Assembly (NCBI GenBank): GCA_963556495.2
Contig: OY747702.1
Span: 41,139,680 to 41,203,679, forward strand
DNA: 64,000 bases
Direction: 5' to 3'
Source of the DNA: Valencia hispanica
Taxonomy: Eukaryota; Chordata; Actinopteri; Cyprinodontiformes; Valenciidae
This document shows, piece by piece, positions 46,129 to 59,640 of the stretch (positions are counted from its first letter, which is position 1; every line of letters starts with the position of its first letter). The notes under the pieces were generated by a model. It saw only the letters and a list, made by a program, of their open reading frames with translations, was not told the DNA's origin and made no database searches. Made by a program: the position numbers and the translations under genes.

Positions 46129-49100
46129 CTAACGTCTAGGTGCATTTCCGCCACCTACTATGCTGGAGTGTGAGTCGGAGTAAGAGCGTAATAAAAAATA
46201 TTTATATATATTTAAAAAAATTCGATTCAATAAACCGCTTTGTTTTAAATACTCAATCACCAATTTATATTTCCTTTCTTCACCATCTAACAAATTCTTT
46301 ACATTTATCCCTCCACCTCCTATGTTTTTTAATTTGTCCCTGAGTTTTCTTCTACTTTCCTCATATTTTATACAATTACATAAAACATGTTCCACTGTTT
46401 CTCTCTCTACCCCACATCCACACAAGCCTGTAGGGTGCTTCCCTATCAAATACATAGTGCTATTAAGCCCAGTATGTCCCATTCTTAATCGTGATATTAT
46501 ACTTTGCACTTTACTATTCATTCTTACATTTTTCCATTTTCCTACTTTCCCTTGGATTTGAAATAAATGTTTTCCTTTCTCTTCTTTTTCCCACAGGCTT
46601 TGCCACTCTTCCATTATGTATGTTTTAATAATAGATTTCATTTCAGCAACACTATATGCAATATTTGTTATTTCTCCCTCTCTTATTGCCTTTTTTGCAT
46701 AATAATCTGCCATTTCATTTCCTTCTACTCCCCTATGTGCTGGTACCCATAAAAGTTTAACTTCTGTTCCCAATTTCCTTAATCTAAAAATGGTTTCATA
46801 AATTTCATACAATATATCTATTCGACTTTTAGTAGACATTAATTTAATTGACACTAATACAGATAATGAATCAGTACATATAATTCCTTTTTTAATTCTA
46901 TTTTGTTCAATCCATTGCAGACTAAATGATATGGCTAACATCTCCACTGTATAAACAGATAAATGATCTGAAGTTCTTTCCCTAACTACTAATCCTATTT
47001 GTGGTATTACAAATGCAAAACCCGTTTTCCCCCCTATTATGTCCTTTGATCCAACTGTAAATATACGCAAAAATGACTCATATATTTAATCTATCTTCTG
47101 TAATTTTATCCCAGTTTCCTTTTCCTCCACTTCCTCTTATTTTTCCATAAATACTGAAATCAACACACACTTCTGGAAATATCCATTTTGGATTAACTGT
47201 ATATAAAAACTTTTTAATTTGTACTTTATCTTGGATTTTACTCTCTTTTGCCCATTTTAGCACTTTCCAGCTACCATATTCCTTCTTTATTTTCTCATTT
47301 TCCCAACATGGACTCAGTGCCCTTTTTGCTATATGTTCATTGTCTTCACACCCTTGTATACTTGCCCAATAATTTAAAGCTAGCTGTTTTATTCTAAGCT
47401 GAATTGGCATATCCCCCACTTCTACCTGTATTGCTACAATAGATGTAGTTTTTATCGCTCCACAACACACTCTTAATGCTTGGCTTTGTATGATTTCAAT
47501 CCTTTTCATTATTGTTTTAGATGCTGAACTATAAACTATACTCCCATAATCTATCACTGATCTTATCATTGCACTGTACATATATTTTAATCCCTGAGCA
47601 CTAGCCCCCCACTCATATCCTCTCACACATCTCATTATATTTATTACTTTTTTACATCTTTCCTCTATTTTATTTATATTATCTTCCATACTAATTTTTT
47701 ATCAAATATAACTCCTAAATATTTAAAATTATTTACTTGCTCCAAGTCTTTTCCGTATAATGTTAAGTTCTCCATTACTTTCTTGCTTTTTGTAAACACC
47801 ATACTTTTAGTTTTTACCACTGAAAATTTGACACCCCATTCATATGACCAGTTTTCCACTATTTTAATTGCTTCCTGCATTTTCTTTTGTACATATTTTA
47901 TTTTTTTTCCTTTCTTCCATATTGTGCCATCATCTGCAAATAATGCCTTACCAAACTCATTACCCACATTCTGAAACACATCATCTATCATAATAGAAAA
48001 TAATATTGGGCTAATGACACTTCCTTGAGGAGTGCCATTTTCTACTTTACACCCCCTAGAAAGTGTACTTCCTATTTTAACTTGAATACTTCGCTCGCTC
48101 AGAAAATCTTTAATCCAGTTATACATTCTTCCTCCTAATCCTAATTTTTTCAGTTTTATTAACAATCCCACCTTCCACACCATGTCATATGCTTTTTCTA
48201 CGTCAAAAAAGACTGCTACTAATCTCTCTTTATTAATGAATGATTTTCTAATTTCAGTTTCTAAATAAACAATTGCATCCATTGTGCCTCTCCCTTTCCT
48301 AAATCCACTTTGATATTGTGATATCTTTTTATTTCTTTCCAAATAATCTGTTAATCTGTCCACTACCATCCTTTCCATTATTTTTCCTATATGAGATGTT
48401 AAGGCAATGGGTCTATAACTATCTGGACTACTTGATTCTTTCCCTACTTTAATTATTGGTACAATAATTGCTTCTTTCCAATTTTTTGGTAATTTTCCTT
48501 TTTCCCATATTATATTATAAATCTCCAATAATTTTAATTTCATTTGTTTCCCTAATTTCTTTAGCATTACATAACATACTTGATCTTTTCCTGGACTTTC
48601 ATACCTGTTTTTACTAACGCACGTTCTAACTCAAACAAAGAAAAAGGCATATCCATAGTACTTTTAATATTATCTTCCTCATATTCTCCCTCTTCTATTT
48701 CATTTTTTCTCCTAGTGGCTTCTCTCCTTTCTCTTCTTTCTTCTGATAAGTTATCTGTACTATGGATTTTAACAAATGTTTTAACAAACACTTCTACCTT
48801 CTCCTTATTAGTTATAGCTAATTCATCTCCTACTTTTAACACTGGGTAATTCCATTCTCTCCTTATTCCTTTCATTTTTCTTATCATTCACCAAACATTG
48901 CTTATTGGAGGAGTTCTCCCAATCTTTCCACAAAAATTTCTCCAACTTTCCCTTTTTGCTTTTTTAACAACTCTTTTCACCTCCGCTTGCAACTTTTTAT
49001 ATTTTAGTAAATTTTCCACATTATGTGTTTTCCTTAGTATTTATAAGCTTTTATTTCTTGCTTTAATTGTTTTTTCACAGGTTTCAGACCACCATGGTAC

Positions 49101-49949
49101 ATTTTTCCTCTCCCTTGTATTTCCTTTTGTTTTTGGTATTGTCAACTCTGCAGCTTCAATGATCACACTTCTAAAAGCTTCTTCTATTTCATCTACTTTA
49201 TCTGACATCACTACTTTTGAACTCCATTTCTCACAATTATTTCTAAAATGATCCCATTTAGCTCTTTTAAAAATCCACCTCCCTTCCATTATCATCCCTC
49301 TAGTCTCAAAAAGTTTTGTTAGAATTAAACAATGATCACTTCCTATTGTGTCTTCTAGTACTTCCCACTCACTTATTCCTGCCAAACTACTAGATACTAA
49401 TGTTATGTCTAATGCTGACATTTTACCTGTATATACATCAATTCGAGTTCCTCTCCCATCATTAATGCATACCAAATTTGCCTCCTCCATAATTTGTTCC
49501 ATTATTTCCCCATTCATATCTGTTTTCCTGGCCCCCCACACCATGCTATGTGCATTAAAGTCACCGCAAACAAATACGTGTCTACTATTAATCCCAACTC
49601 TCAATCTTATTTTTTCAATTTCTAATCTTTTGCATGGATTATAATAAATTATAATAATTTTTCCCTGATTTGTAAATACCTCCACTATTACAAATTCTTC
49701 TTCTTTTCCCATCTCTACAATTCTAAAATTAATATTATTATTAATAAATGTCACACACCCACCACCTACTCCCCCTGATCTATCACACCCAACTTCTATA
49801 TACTGATGAAGTTTAAAATCAACCCCTACTTTTAGCCATGACTCTTGAATACATATGTCAGGTTTGAAATCTGATTGATCAATATATCTTTTAAATTCCT
49901 GTCCATTAGCTATTAAACTCCGTGCATTCCATTGTAAAATCCTCAACAT
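46129..49949 (-). pseudogene. LINE ORF2: endonuclease, RT, RNase H (four lesions)
   Basis: Endonuclease 49949-49041: LQWNARSL, IQESWL, CGDFNAHSMVWGA and IGSDHCLIL. A short out-of-frame patch (KSL-stop) near 49045 is bounded by two compensating one-base changes. TGA near 48899. A shift near 48598. RT 48567-47674: FFDVEKAYDMVWK, NGTPQGSVISPILF, LFADDGTIW. Another shift near 47690. Thumb region 47689-47078. A shift near 47075, then RNase H 47070-46129: FTVGSKD (the catalytic Asp of TDGS is valine here), TVEMLAI, CTDSLSV and WVPAHRGVEGNEMAD. C-terminal CGCG...H..C-type cysteines follow (GLCGCGVERETVEHVLCNC). Confidence 0.85.
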
Positions 49950-49952
49950 TTA

Positions 49953-51269
49953 TTACCCCGGATTTCCCATGTCCTGACTTGCTTGATTACTTAGATTACT
50001 TCTTACTTCCTCCCATGTTAAATCGTTGATATCTAGGTGATTTACTGCTGCTTTTACAATGATTTGAATTCTTTCAGTCTTTGATTTGGTCTCCATTGTT
50101 GCATTTATCACTCCAGTTATGAATGTAACAAGTTTTTTTAGATCCACCCATACTTTCCCTTCTTCTTCTCCAATCCTCCTATTGTTAGACTCTTCCCTTA
50201 CTCCTCCATTTCTGTCCTCTATTCTTTGATCTACCATTTTTATGGCTTCGGCATATGATGTCTTGTTTTTAACTCTCACTTGTTGTATTTGCATCTCCCT
50301 TTTCATTATCTGACATCCTGCATATGTCACACTGTGCTCTCCTCCACAATTACAACATTTTGGTTGCATCTTTCTTCCACAGTTTTCATATTCATGGTCC
50401 CCCCCACATCTAGGACATCTTACTTTCCCTTTACATATGGCTGCAGTATGTCCAAACCTTTGACATTGAAAGCATCTTAAAGGTTTTGGGATATATTCCC
50501 TCACTGAGTATGCTATGTACCCTAGAGTCACTTTTGTAGGTAGATTTTCTCCCTCAAATTCCAATAAGATACTCCCAGTTTCTCTTCTTACTCCTTCTTT
50601 AAACACTGTCAATCGTTTTGCCTCCTTTATCTTACCACCTTTTATATTGGCTTTTATTTCATCTATTGACATTTCAAGTGGTATCCCCCAAATCACCCCT
50701 TTTGCTCCTCTTTCTCCCATTCCCACCTTACTTGCACTAATTACCTTACATTTTCCCACTTCCTTCATTTTGCAAGCTTTCTCACTCTGCTCTTTACTTT
50801 TGCACAGTATTAGCAGGTTTCCATCTCTCAGAACTTTAGCAAGTTTAATGTCTCCTAGTTGATTTTTCAATACTGTTGTCAACTTTACTGGATTCAAAGC
50901 CTGAACCCCATTTCCCTCTCTGAACCTCAATATGACTTTAAATTCTTTCCTTTCTTCTGTACTTCTTTCTTCATCACTATATGCCCCTTTCCTTTGTTTC
51001 CTACTTTCACTTCCTTCGCAATGATATGCTCTATTTTCCTTTACCTGCTCCTGTCCAAAACTCATTTCCATATCACTTCCACTTTCTTCAAAATCGCCCC
51101 ACTCCTTCTCATTCACAGCACAGCTGAGCTTACCCGCCATTGCTTTCATATCTCTTCTAGCTTTCGCCATCTCTTCCAAATGTCGTCCTTTCTTTCGGTA
51201 GATTAAAGAATTCACATGTCTTTCTTCCATCCAATCCTTATCTCCTTTAGATTGCAAGGTTTTAACCAT
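49953..51269 (-). CDS. LINE ORF1: gag-like RNA-binding protein
   Basis: 438 codons, intact. The basic, helical N-terminus is rich in K/E. An RRM-like middle part is suggested by FKVILRFREG and GVIWGIPLEMS around residues 110-240. Three cysteine-histidine knuckles lie at about residues 275-330: CFQCQRFGHTAAIC, CPRCGGDHEYENC and CCNCGGEHSVTYAGC. Proteins of this kind bind the LINE RNA and form the transposition particle. The ORF ends TAA-TAA-ATG, the ATG being that of ORF2. This is the only complete transposon protein besides the single-stop Tc1 transposase. Confidence 0.85.
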   Translation of the reverse strand: MVKTLQSKGDKDWMEERHVNSLIYRKKGRHLEEMAKARRDMKAMAGKLSCAVNEKEWGDFEESGSDMEMSFGQEQVKENRAYHCEGSESRKQRKGAYSDEERSTEERKEFKVILRFREGNGVQALNPVKLTTVLKNQLGDIKLAKVLRDGNLLILCKSKEQSEKACKMKEVGKCKVISASKVGMGERGAKGVIWGIPLEMSIDEIKANIKGGKIKEAKRLTVFKEGVRRETGSILLEFEGENLPTKVTLGYIAYSVREYIPKPLRCFQCQRFGHTAAICKGKVRCPRCGGDHEYENCGRKMQPKCCNCGGEHSVTYAGCQIMKREMQIQQVRVKNKTSYAEAIKMVDQRIEDRNGGVREESNNRRIGEEEGKVWVDLKKLVTFITGVINATMETKSKTERIQIIVKAAVNHLDINDLTWEEVRSNLSNQASQDMGNPG

Positions 51270-51434
51270 TCACTGTTTTTCTCTATCTTTTCGTTTGACA
51301 AACAAACTCCCGCTATGTCTAACTCCGGTCAACTCTCCAACGACTCCAACCTCCGTTCAGCACACCTGAATCAAATGATCCTCGAGTCACAATTTCCCCA
51401 ATCCAGAGCTCGCCCTGCTCCCGAGGCCGACGAG

Positions 51435-51444
51435 GTGTTGAGCT
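51435..51444. repeat. Target-site duplication of full-length LINE (right)
   Basis: GTGTTGAGCT directly beyond the LINE 5' end. Confidence 0.75.
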
Positions 51445-51599
51445 GAAGACCTTTCTTTGTAATGAACCCTGGGAGTGCACAGGTGAGGGAAATAAGAGGA
51501 ATGAGCAGGAGAAGGAGCAGGAGCGCTTGTTTTGGTGACAACCACATCCTAGTCGGGTGGGCAGTGCACCTTCAGTGCTATTGGTCAATATTTCACTTT

Positions 51600-51705
51600 C
51601 CACTTTCCTGAATTCCTGGTTGAACTTAACAGTTTTATTGTAAAGCACTTTGTGATTTTTATCTTGAAAGGTGCTATATAAATAAAGTTTTACTTACTTT
51701 TACTT
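51600..51705 (+). repeat. L2-like LINE 3' tail
   Basis: TGTAAAGCACTTTGTGATTT then AAAGGTGCTATATAAATAAAG and TTACT repeats. Confidence 0.55.
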
Positions 51706-52343
51706 AGTTACTTAATGTAGAATTTATAAGCATGGTTATTTGCATTACTAAACTGAAAGAAAAAAAAAGGCTTCCGGCTTTAGGATTGGGAAACTTACAA
51801 CCGAATGTTTGATCATCTAAATGTTAGAATAGGAAGAAATTATGCAAAAATACTTATCATTCTGGTAACGTAAGTACATTTAAGAGAAGATTGTGTTTTT
51901 ACGTTTTTATTTTCAACATTTATAAAAATGTAAATTTTTGTGTACACAAATAAATGATCATATGGGTGCTCTATGTGAACCTACAGTGACACATATAGAC
52001 CAATAGATAACTTAGTACATGATTGAAAAGTACACTTATTTCAATTAACTAAATGAAATACATTAAATAGGTTATGTTCACACAAAGTGTGAAAAGTGCA
52101 CTTATTTTTGTAAATCAATTCACAAAGTGAAATACATTAAAAAAGGTTATGTACTGTACACGCAAAGTGTTTTCAAACCTTCATTTCTGTTAAATATAAT
52201 GAAAACACATATTACATCAAGGAAAGAAAAAAATCAATACAGAAATGTGGCCCAATGAAAAGTATTTTTAATACTTTGCAAAAGTATTTCTATGAAGGTA
52301 CTTTTAATCTGAGAAATAGGCTTCATCTAAAACTATATTCTAA
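51706..52343. other. AT-rich 3' flank of receptor D
   Basis: No exon recognised. Could hold the receptor D 3' UTR. Confidence 0.4.
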
Positions 52344-54126
<1,783 letters not shown>

Positions 54127-54230
54127 ATTCACTCTGTCTTCATTGAGATATTTGACATTTAACTCAAACTGAGATGTTTTGTAACCAACACTTTCAAAGG
54201 CATCAAAATTGCTTTCTTAGAAACACAGTA

Positions 54231-54250
54231 AAAGTGCACTTCCTGCAACA
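54231..54250 (-). promoter_or_regulatory. Conserved receptor upstream element (D)
   Basis: GCAGGAAGTGCACTTTT on the minus strand, ~105 bp upstream of the D leader. It is conserved although flanking sequence has diverged from A-C. Confidence 0.6.
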
Positions 54251-54950
54251 TTGGGTGTTTGATTTCAATGAAAAATGCATTTCGTAAAGAACATATGTGT
54301 TGTGCATTCATTAAAATGCTTTTTTTATTTTTTTTTCTGAAGTGTATTTTTTGACATTTATAATTAAACACATTTTTTTACACAAACAGAATCAAGCTTT
54401 AATGCATGTTGTTTAATATCTGAAGCAAGCCAGTTCTGAAATATAGAGCTGCAAATGATCTAAAAAGTTATCTTTCCACCTAATTGATGGCTAATAAACA
54501 AAAAAGGTTTGGGAATTTTTTTGGTCAATTATTCCAGTGTTGCCTTTTTTATGTTGTAAAGCTTATAACATATGTTATATCATGTTATACGCTGAGGACC
54601 AACAGACTCTACAATTATCAGAAAAAATTATTATATATTATAATCTAATCATAATTTTTTTCTAGAACATCCAGTTTTATTTAAAGAACATAAATATATC
54701 ACTGTCACACTTTCAGGTCATCACTGTGGAGGTGAAATTTGATCACAGAATATGAGCAGTTGACATTATTAAACCATCAAAAAAATCCCAAATTTCATAG
54801 TTTTCTATGACAGAAACATTTTAAGAGGAAGAAAGAGACCTGTAAATTCTGACGGCAAGAAATTCACATTCAATAACAATACCAGTGCAGCAATAACTAA
54901 ATAAGTTGTATGTACAGCAAGGTACAACATGATAAATTGTAAATAATACT
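54251..54950. other. Non-coding interval between leader exons D and E
   Basis: No V1 exon for leader E is found here. Confidence 0.5.
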
Positions 54951-54953
54951 TAC

Positions 54954-54999
54954 TTCCTTGATGAAAAAGAACATGTAGTGTCACCCAAAACAGAAGCAT
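54954..54999 (-). CDS. Leader exon E (orphan or alternative first exon of receptor D)
   Basis: 46 nt: MLLFWVTLHVLFHQG plus one base, donor GTAAGT. Same phase as other leaders, so splicing to the D V1 exon would read HQG-N-TLTPV. No other V1 exon lies within reach. It is either an alternative start of D or the remnant of a lost receptor. Confidence 0.6.
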
Positions 55000-55079
55000 C
55001 TTCACACAACTCTTTACACTCTGTGATGCTTAAAAGACAGAAGGAAGTGGGGTAATTTCACACCAATGCCGACGAATCC

Positions 55080-55099
55080 GTGTATTTCCTGCCTCACTC
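55080..55099 (-). promoter_or_regulatory. Receptor upstream element (E), diverged
   Basis: GGCAGGAAATACACG on the minus strand, ~81 bp upstream of leader E, related to the block before A-D. Confidence 0.4.
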
Positions 55100-55321
55100 A
55101 CTTTTTGCTGCAAAAGTGTGCAAAGTAAGGGTCTCACAGAAAGAAATGTTGACTCAAATTCAGAAAACTGAAAAAAGTAAGGACTCTGTGACCAAACGGC
55201 CAGTCTAACAAAATGACAAAGATTTCTTAAAATCAACTTAGACTTTGGAAAATTAGAAGAGGGATTAAAAACATCACATTAAAAACCAAAGGATTCTGTC
55301 TGATGTTTAATTCTTGTTGCA

Positions 55322-55347
55322 CAAATAAATAAATAAATAAATAAATG
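55322..55347. repeat. (AAAT)n microsatellite
   Basis: Six AAAT units. Confidence 0.85.
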
Positions 55348-55664
55348 TTAAAACTTTCAACAGTTTGTAAGTTTCCCTTTTTGCATGTTAAGAATATTTC
55401 AATTCACTCTGATTGCTTGACTTCTGCTTCCAGGCGGTTCTTGTCATTTACATGTATGTCTGGAACAATTTCCCTGTAAAAAGGTAAACAAATGGCTTTG
55501 AAAGATACAATCCATCTTTCCTTAACTTTTTAATATAAATGTGTGAAAAACATTCTGTGTGTGTGCTTTAAAAAGCTAAATCAGGGCGAAATCGGGTTAA
55601 GGAGAAGAATGATCAGGGGTGCTAGAGATGGTGAAGTGACCCATGCAGACAGACCATGGATGCC

Positions 55665-55800
55665 ACATCCATCCATCCATCCATTTTCTATACCCGTCCA
55701 TCCTAATGCAGGGTTGCGGGGGGGCTGGTGCGGTCCAGCGGTCAAGGGGCGAGAGGCGGGGTACACCCTGGACAGGTCGCCAGTCCATCGCAGCAGACCA
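55665..55800 (-). repeat. Dispersed repeat with (ATCC)n end
   Basis: ATCCATCCATCCATTTTCTA ... ACCCTGGACAGGTCGCCAGT; opposite orientation to 26416-26555. Confidence 0.65.
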
Positions 55801-56249
55801 CAGATGATGGAACAGGAATACACAAAAACAAGACTTTGAGCCCGGTCAGACTTACCCAGTCTGGATGACCTTGGTTAAAATTTGGATGTAGTATTTTAAT
55901 CACTGAAAACGTTCTTTAATCGGCCAAGAATACAGCTGAGAATCCTGGAAAAAGGAATAACAGAACCTCAAACACCTGTGTCAATTTGAAAACAGCCATT
56001 GCCTCCGTGGAGAAAAAAGGTCGGGTGGAACAAAGTTGAGCACAGATGCAGGGTGCACTAATCTGAGGAGCTGGACCCTCAGAATGGCAGGTCAAGGGAC
56101 CCAGCCCAGTTCACTTAGAGGTGACACAACCACACCGAAGAGGTTTAATTTCAAGTCATTTTAATTTCAGCAGTTTTGGGAAATCAAAACTGTGAATATG
56201 TTCCTCTTGTAAATTCTTCATTTCTTCTCAAAATTTTTTAATTGAACCA
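55801..56249. other. Non-coding interval
   Basis: Nothing recognised. Confidence 0.4.
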
Positions 56250-57814
56250 GGTTATGGTACTTTTGGCAGTGTTGGCAGGTGCCAAGTCCTGCTGGAAAAT
56301 CAAGTCATCATCTCCATAAAGCTCATCTGTGGAAGGTAGAACTAAGTGCTAAAAAATGTCCTGGTAGATTGCTGCGTTGACTATTGACTTCATTTTTATT
56401 TTTTTTTTAAGCGTCCTGTCTGACAGTGTGGCACTCAGAATTAGCGTCTGAGTATCAAGTAGAACCCCAACAGATGTACTTTCACAAGCGGAGCATTACG
56501 GCTTTTGCTATAGTACTCCACTTGATATGTGTGAGAAATCTTTATTATGAATTGCTGTGGGTTTTATTTTCTGAATGATCAGGGGTGCTGTTATGGACGC
56601 TGAGACGGAAAATTAAGGGGGAAGAAAGAAAGAAGATGAAGAAGAGAGGTATGAAACAAAAAGTCAAGTGAGAGAGTGAGTTGAAAATACAAGAGAGGAA
56701 GGGGAACAAATAAATCACAAGAAAACATCAAAGTCTGCCTCCATACCCACAACAAAAAGTCCATGGTACCGATTAATCAAGATCTAGTAATGATAACCGA
56801 TGATAACCGAATGATAACCGTACTAGCAGAGACGCCGGATCCGTATCCCGCTGAGCCATCAAACAGGCACCACCCAACAATCCAAAAACTGGCATCCCCG
56901 ATAGAGGTGCCCCAACCAACAAAAGGAAGACATCAGCCCGGCACATCGGCTGACCGACACACCGGTCCACCCAGGCACGCACCAGATCTGAACTGGATTG
57001 CCCTCCCGAACACCAGCCCCGGACATCAAGAGCCACCAACGCACCAGCGGGCAGGGACATCAGTGACCGGCAGGGAGTGATGGAGGGGAAGTAGGCCCCC
57101 CATTAGATGTTGACTCTGGACTTCATAAAGCACAGTGGACCAACAGCAGCAGATAACATGGCTCCCCAAATCAAGTAGACTGGAAACTTCACACTTGACT
57201 TCAAGCATCTTGGATTGTGGGACTCTCCATTCTTCCTCCAGACTCTGGGACCTTGGTTTCCAAATGAGATGCAAAATTTGCAGTTCTTTTTTTCTTTAGC
57301 CCAGGTAAGACGCTTCTGACGTTGTTTGTTGTTCAGGAGCGACTTGACAAGAGAAATACAACATTTGAAGCCCATGTCCAGGATCCGTCTTTGTGAGGTG
57401 GTGGTTCTTGATGCACTCACCACAGCCTCAGTCCACTCCTTGTGAAGGTCACCAACACTTTTGAATGGCCTTTTTTTGACAATCCTCTCCAGGCTGCAGT
57501 CATCTCTGCTGCTGATGCCCCTTTTTCTTCCACACTTTTCCCTTCCTAATAACTTTCTGTTAATGTGCTTTGGTACGGCACTTTGGGAACACCCAACTTC
57601 TTTGCGATTTTGAAAAAAATTAACATTCAGCTTTTCTTTAGCTTATAAAGATTTAACCTTATCAGTTGATCATCAAAATTATAACAAAAGCTTGAAATAT
57701 CTTTCTTTCCATGTAATGAGTCTATATCATATATCAGTTTCGCTTTTTAAGTTAATTTACTGAAATACATGAACTTTTGCATGGTATTCTCATTTTTTGA
57801 GTTTCACCTGTATT
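56250..57814 (-). mobile_element. Tc1-like transposon relic, split by a retro-insertion
   Basis: Transposase blocks on the minus strand lie at 56253-56393 (FxxDLAPA-type region) and 57109-57640 (N-terminal and middle). The right terminus reads, inverted, ACAGGTGAAACTCAAAAAAT near 57795-57814. The left terminus is not recognised. Interrupted by 56394-57108. Confidence 0.7.
56394..57108 (-). mobile_element. Poly(A)-tailed retro-insertion with 18-bp duplication
   Basis: Flanked by GTTGACTATTGACTTCAT (56376-56393) and GTTGACTCTGGACTTCAT (57109-57126), 16 of 18 identical. A T-run sits at the left edge, so the inserted strand is minus with an A tail. An intervening GC-rich part (56820-57080) has no recognised product. 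The family is unknown. Confidence 0.65.
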
Positions 57815-57832
57815 TAACAGGCTGAAATTTGA

Positions 57833-58335
57833 CAGTGGGTACGGAAAGTATTCAGACCCCTTTACATTTGTCACTCTTTGTTTCATTGCAGCCATTTGCT
57901 AAAATCAAAAAAGTTCATTTTATTACTCATTAATTGACAGAAAAACGCCGAAATGTAGAAAATTTTGTTAATTTATTAAAAAAGAAAAACGGAAATATTA
58001 CATGGTCATAATTATTCAGACCTTTTGCAGTGAAGCTCATATTTAACTCACATTCTGTCCATTTCTTCTGATGCTCCTTGAGATGGTTCTGCTCCTTCAT
58101 TGGAGTCCAGCTGTGTTTAATTAAACTAAACTCTACATAAGACCTTACAGCTCACAGTGCGTGTCAGAGCAAATAAGAATCATGAGGTCGAAGGAACTGC
58201 CCAAGGACCTCAGAGACAGAATTGTGGCAAGTCACAGATCTGGCCAAGGTTACAAAATAATCTCTGCAGCACTCAAGGTTCCTAAGAGCACAATGGCCTC
58301 CATAATCCTCAAATGGAAGAATTTTGGGAAGACCA
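57833..58335 (+). mobile_element. Tc1-like transposon, 5' half
   Basis: Terminus CAGTGGGTACGGAAAGTATT, then the transposase N-terminus, MRSKELPKDLRDRIVASHRS, with KVPKSTMASII (helix-turn-helix) to 58335, where a Harbinger element begins. The remaining half was not found in the window. Confidence 0.75.
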
Positions 58336-58652
58336 GGGGTCTCATTTATAAAATATTGCGTAGAATCCCTACTAAAAGTGTACGTACGACCAAAACAAAA
58401 AGTATGCGTACGCCAAAAAGAATTCTGATTTATAAAACCATGCCTACGCACAGGTGTAAGCAATTTCCCCTTTATAAATCACAGTCTTCTTGGAAGTTTG
58501 CGCACGTGAATTTGGCTCATATCCCGCCCTGAACATGCCCAAATACAGCTATAAAAGGTCAGTGCAAAGCAGGACATGAATATTGATGCATATGAAGAAG
58601 AGGGGAAATTTGGCAACAACAAAAAAAAAACAAGAAGAGAAACTTTACGGAG

Positions 58653-59391
58653 ATGGAGATTGAAGTGCTAGTGGGTGAAGTGGAGGCTAGAAGAGACATT
58701 TGATTTGGTGGACACAGCAGTGGTGTCACAAATAAAAGGAAGAACTGCGAGTGACAGCATGTGGCGTCTGCAGTGCAGACTGTCAGTGCAACTGACAGAA
58801 CGGTACCCGAAATTTAAAAAAGTGGTCGGACCTCAAAGTCGAGGCAAAAAAAAAAAAACGGCCTCCCACCGCCAGAGTGGGTCTGCTACTGGAGGGGGTA
58901 CGTGTACACCCGAGCTGACACCACTGGACAGGAAGATGGCAAGTATCATGGGAACATCAAGCGTGTACGGTATTGTGTCAGAGAAGGAGGGCAACACCGA
59001 CCTGGCAGAAACGCAGATGAACCCGGTAAAGCACCTTTTGGATATATTTTATTACATGGCTACGTTAACAAATTTGAGCATATTTTATGAGGACAGACTA
59101 ATATAATGTGTATTTTCAGCTCTTCCACAGTCGGTAGGTGGCGAGGATGAGGAGGCTGAGGAAGATGAGGTTGCCCAGCGTCCGGCTGCCCCCAGCACCA
59201 GTGCTGCCGGTGCCCGTGGTGCATCCAGCAGTGGTCGGGTTCTGACTGAAGCTGTGATGCAGACACGGAGAGACACCATCAGCGCCATCAATTCTGTGAC
59301 AAACGAGTTAAAGGAAATAAAGAGTGAGCTGTGCGACATAGTGACAGCCATTGGTACCTTAAATGATACAATAAAAAAATTTAATAAATGA
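58653..59391 (+). pseudogene. Harbinger Myb/SANT-like (trihelix) DNA-binding protein
   Basis: Exon 1: MEIEVLVGEVEARRDI, then stop, FGGHSSGVTNKRKNCE, stop, QHVASAV and so on. It shows three or more nonsense changes and a shift into the frame reading TASHRQSGSATGGGT and TPLDRKMASIMGTSS. Exon 2 (59120-59391): acidic EDEEAEEDEV, then a helical VTNELKEIKSELCDIVTAIG and the stop. In active elements it partners the transposase for nuclear import and DNA binding. Confidence 0.65.
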
Positions 59392-59403
59392 ACCTTGTCG
59401 TTG

Positions 59404-59640
59404 TTATCTCAAACACCGCATTACATCCTGGCGGATCCTTGCTCCCTGGGTGAAGGCTTCCTGTCGAGGAGGAGGCGGCTGTGGGTCGGGGTTCTCATGC
59501 TGGGGAGGGGATAGGCCAGGAGGGAGAGGAATTCCAATTCTCAGTGCCATGTTATGAAGAATTCCACATGCCCTCACGATCTTGCAGACCTTTGTAGGGA
59601 GGTATAATAGTCTGCCACCCGATGCATCCAATGACCGCCA
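59404..59640 (-). pseudogene. Harbinger transposase C-terminus
   Basis: LPTKVCKIVRACGILHNMAL followed by a proline-rich end and RIRQDVMRCLR-stop. The ACxILHN motif is near the C-terminus of DDE_Tnp_4 transposases. The catalytic part is missing. Confidence 0.7.

Larger units (their letters stand above)
46094..51434 (-). mobile_element. Full-length RNase H-bearing LINE
   Basis: 5341 bp between 10-bp duplications. 5' UTR 51434-51270, ORF1 51269-49953, ORF2 from 49949, ending in a (GAA)n tail on the minus strand at 46094-46110. Same family layout as the LINE at 755-4647. ORF1 and ORF2 are in one frame separated by TAATAA directly before ATG. Confidence 0.85.
58336..59640. mobile_element. PIF/Harbinger element, truncated
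   Basis: Starts GGGGTCTCATTTATAAAA, a Harbinger-type end as recalled for fish. It carries the two genes typical of the superfamily in convergent order: a Myb/SANT-like protein (plus) and a transposase C-terminus (minus). Cut off at about 59640 by an hAT fragment. Confidence 0.7.

Noticed and set aside
55581..55839. Open frames on both strands over a repeat
   Set aside because: They cover the (ATCC)n dispersed repeat also present at 26416-26555.
56773..57060. 95-codon minus-strand frame
   Set aside because: Lies in an unidentified retro-insertion; composition is GC-driven and no motif is recognisable.
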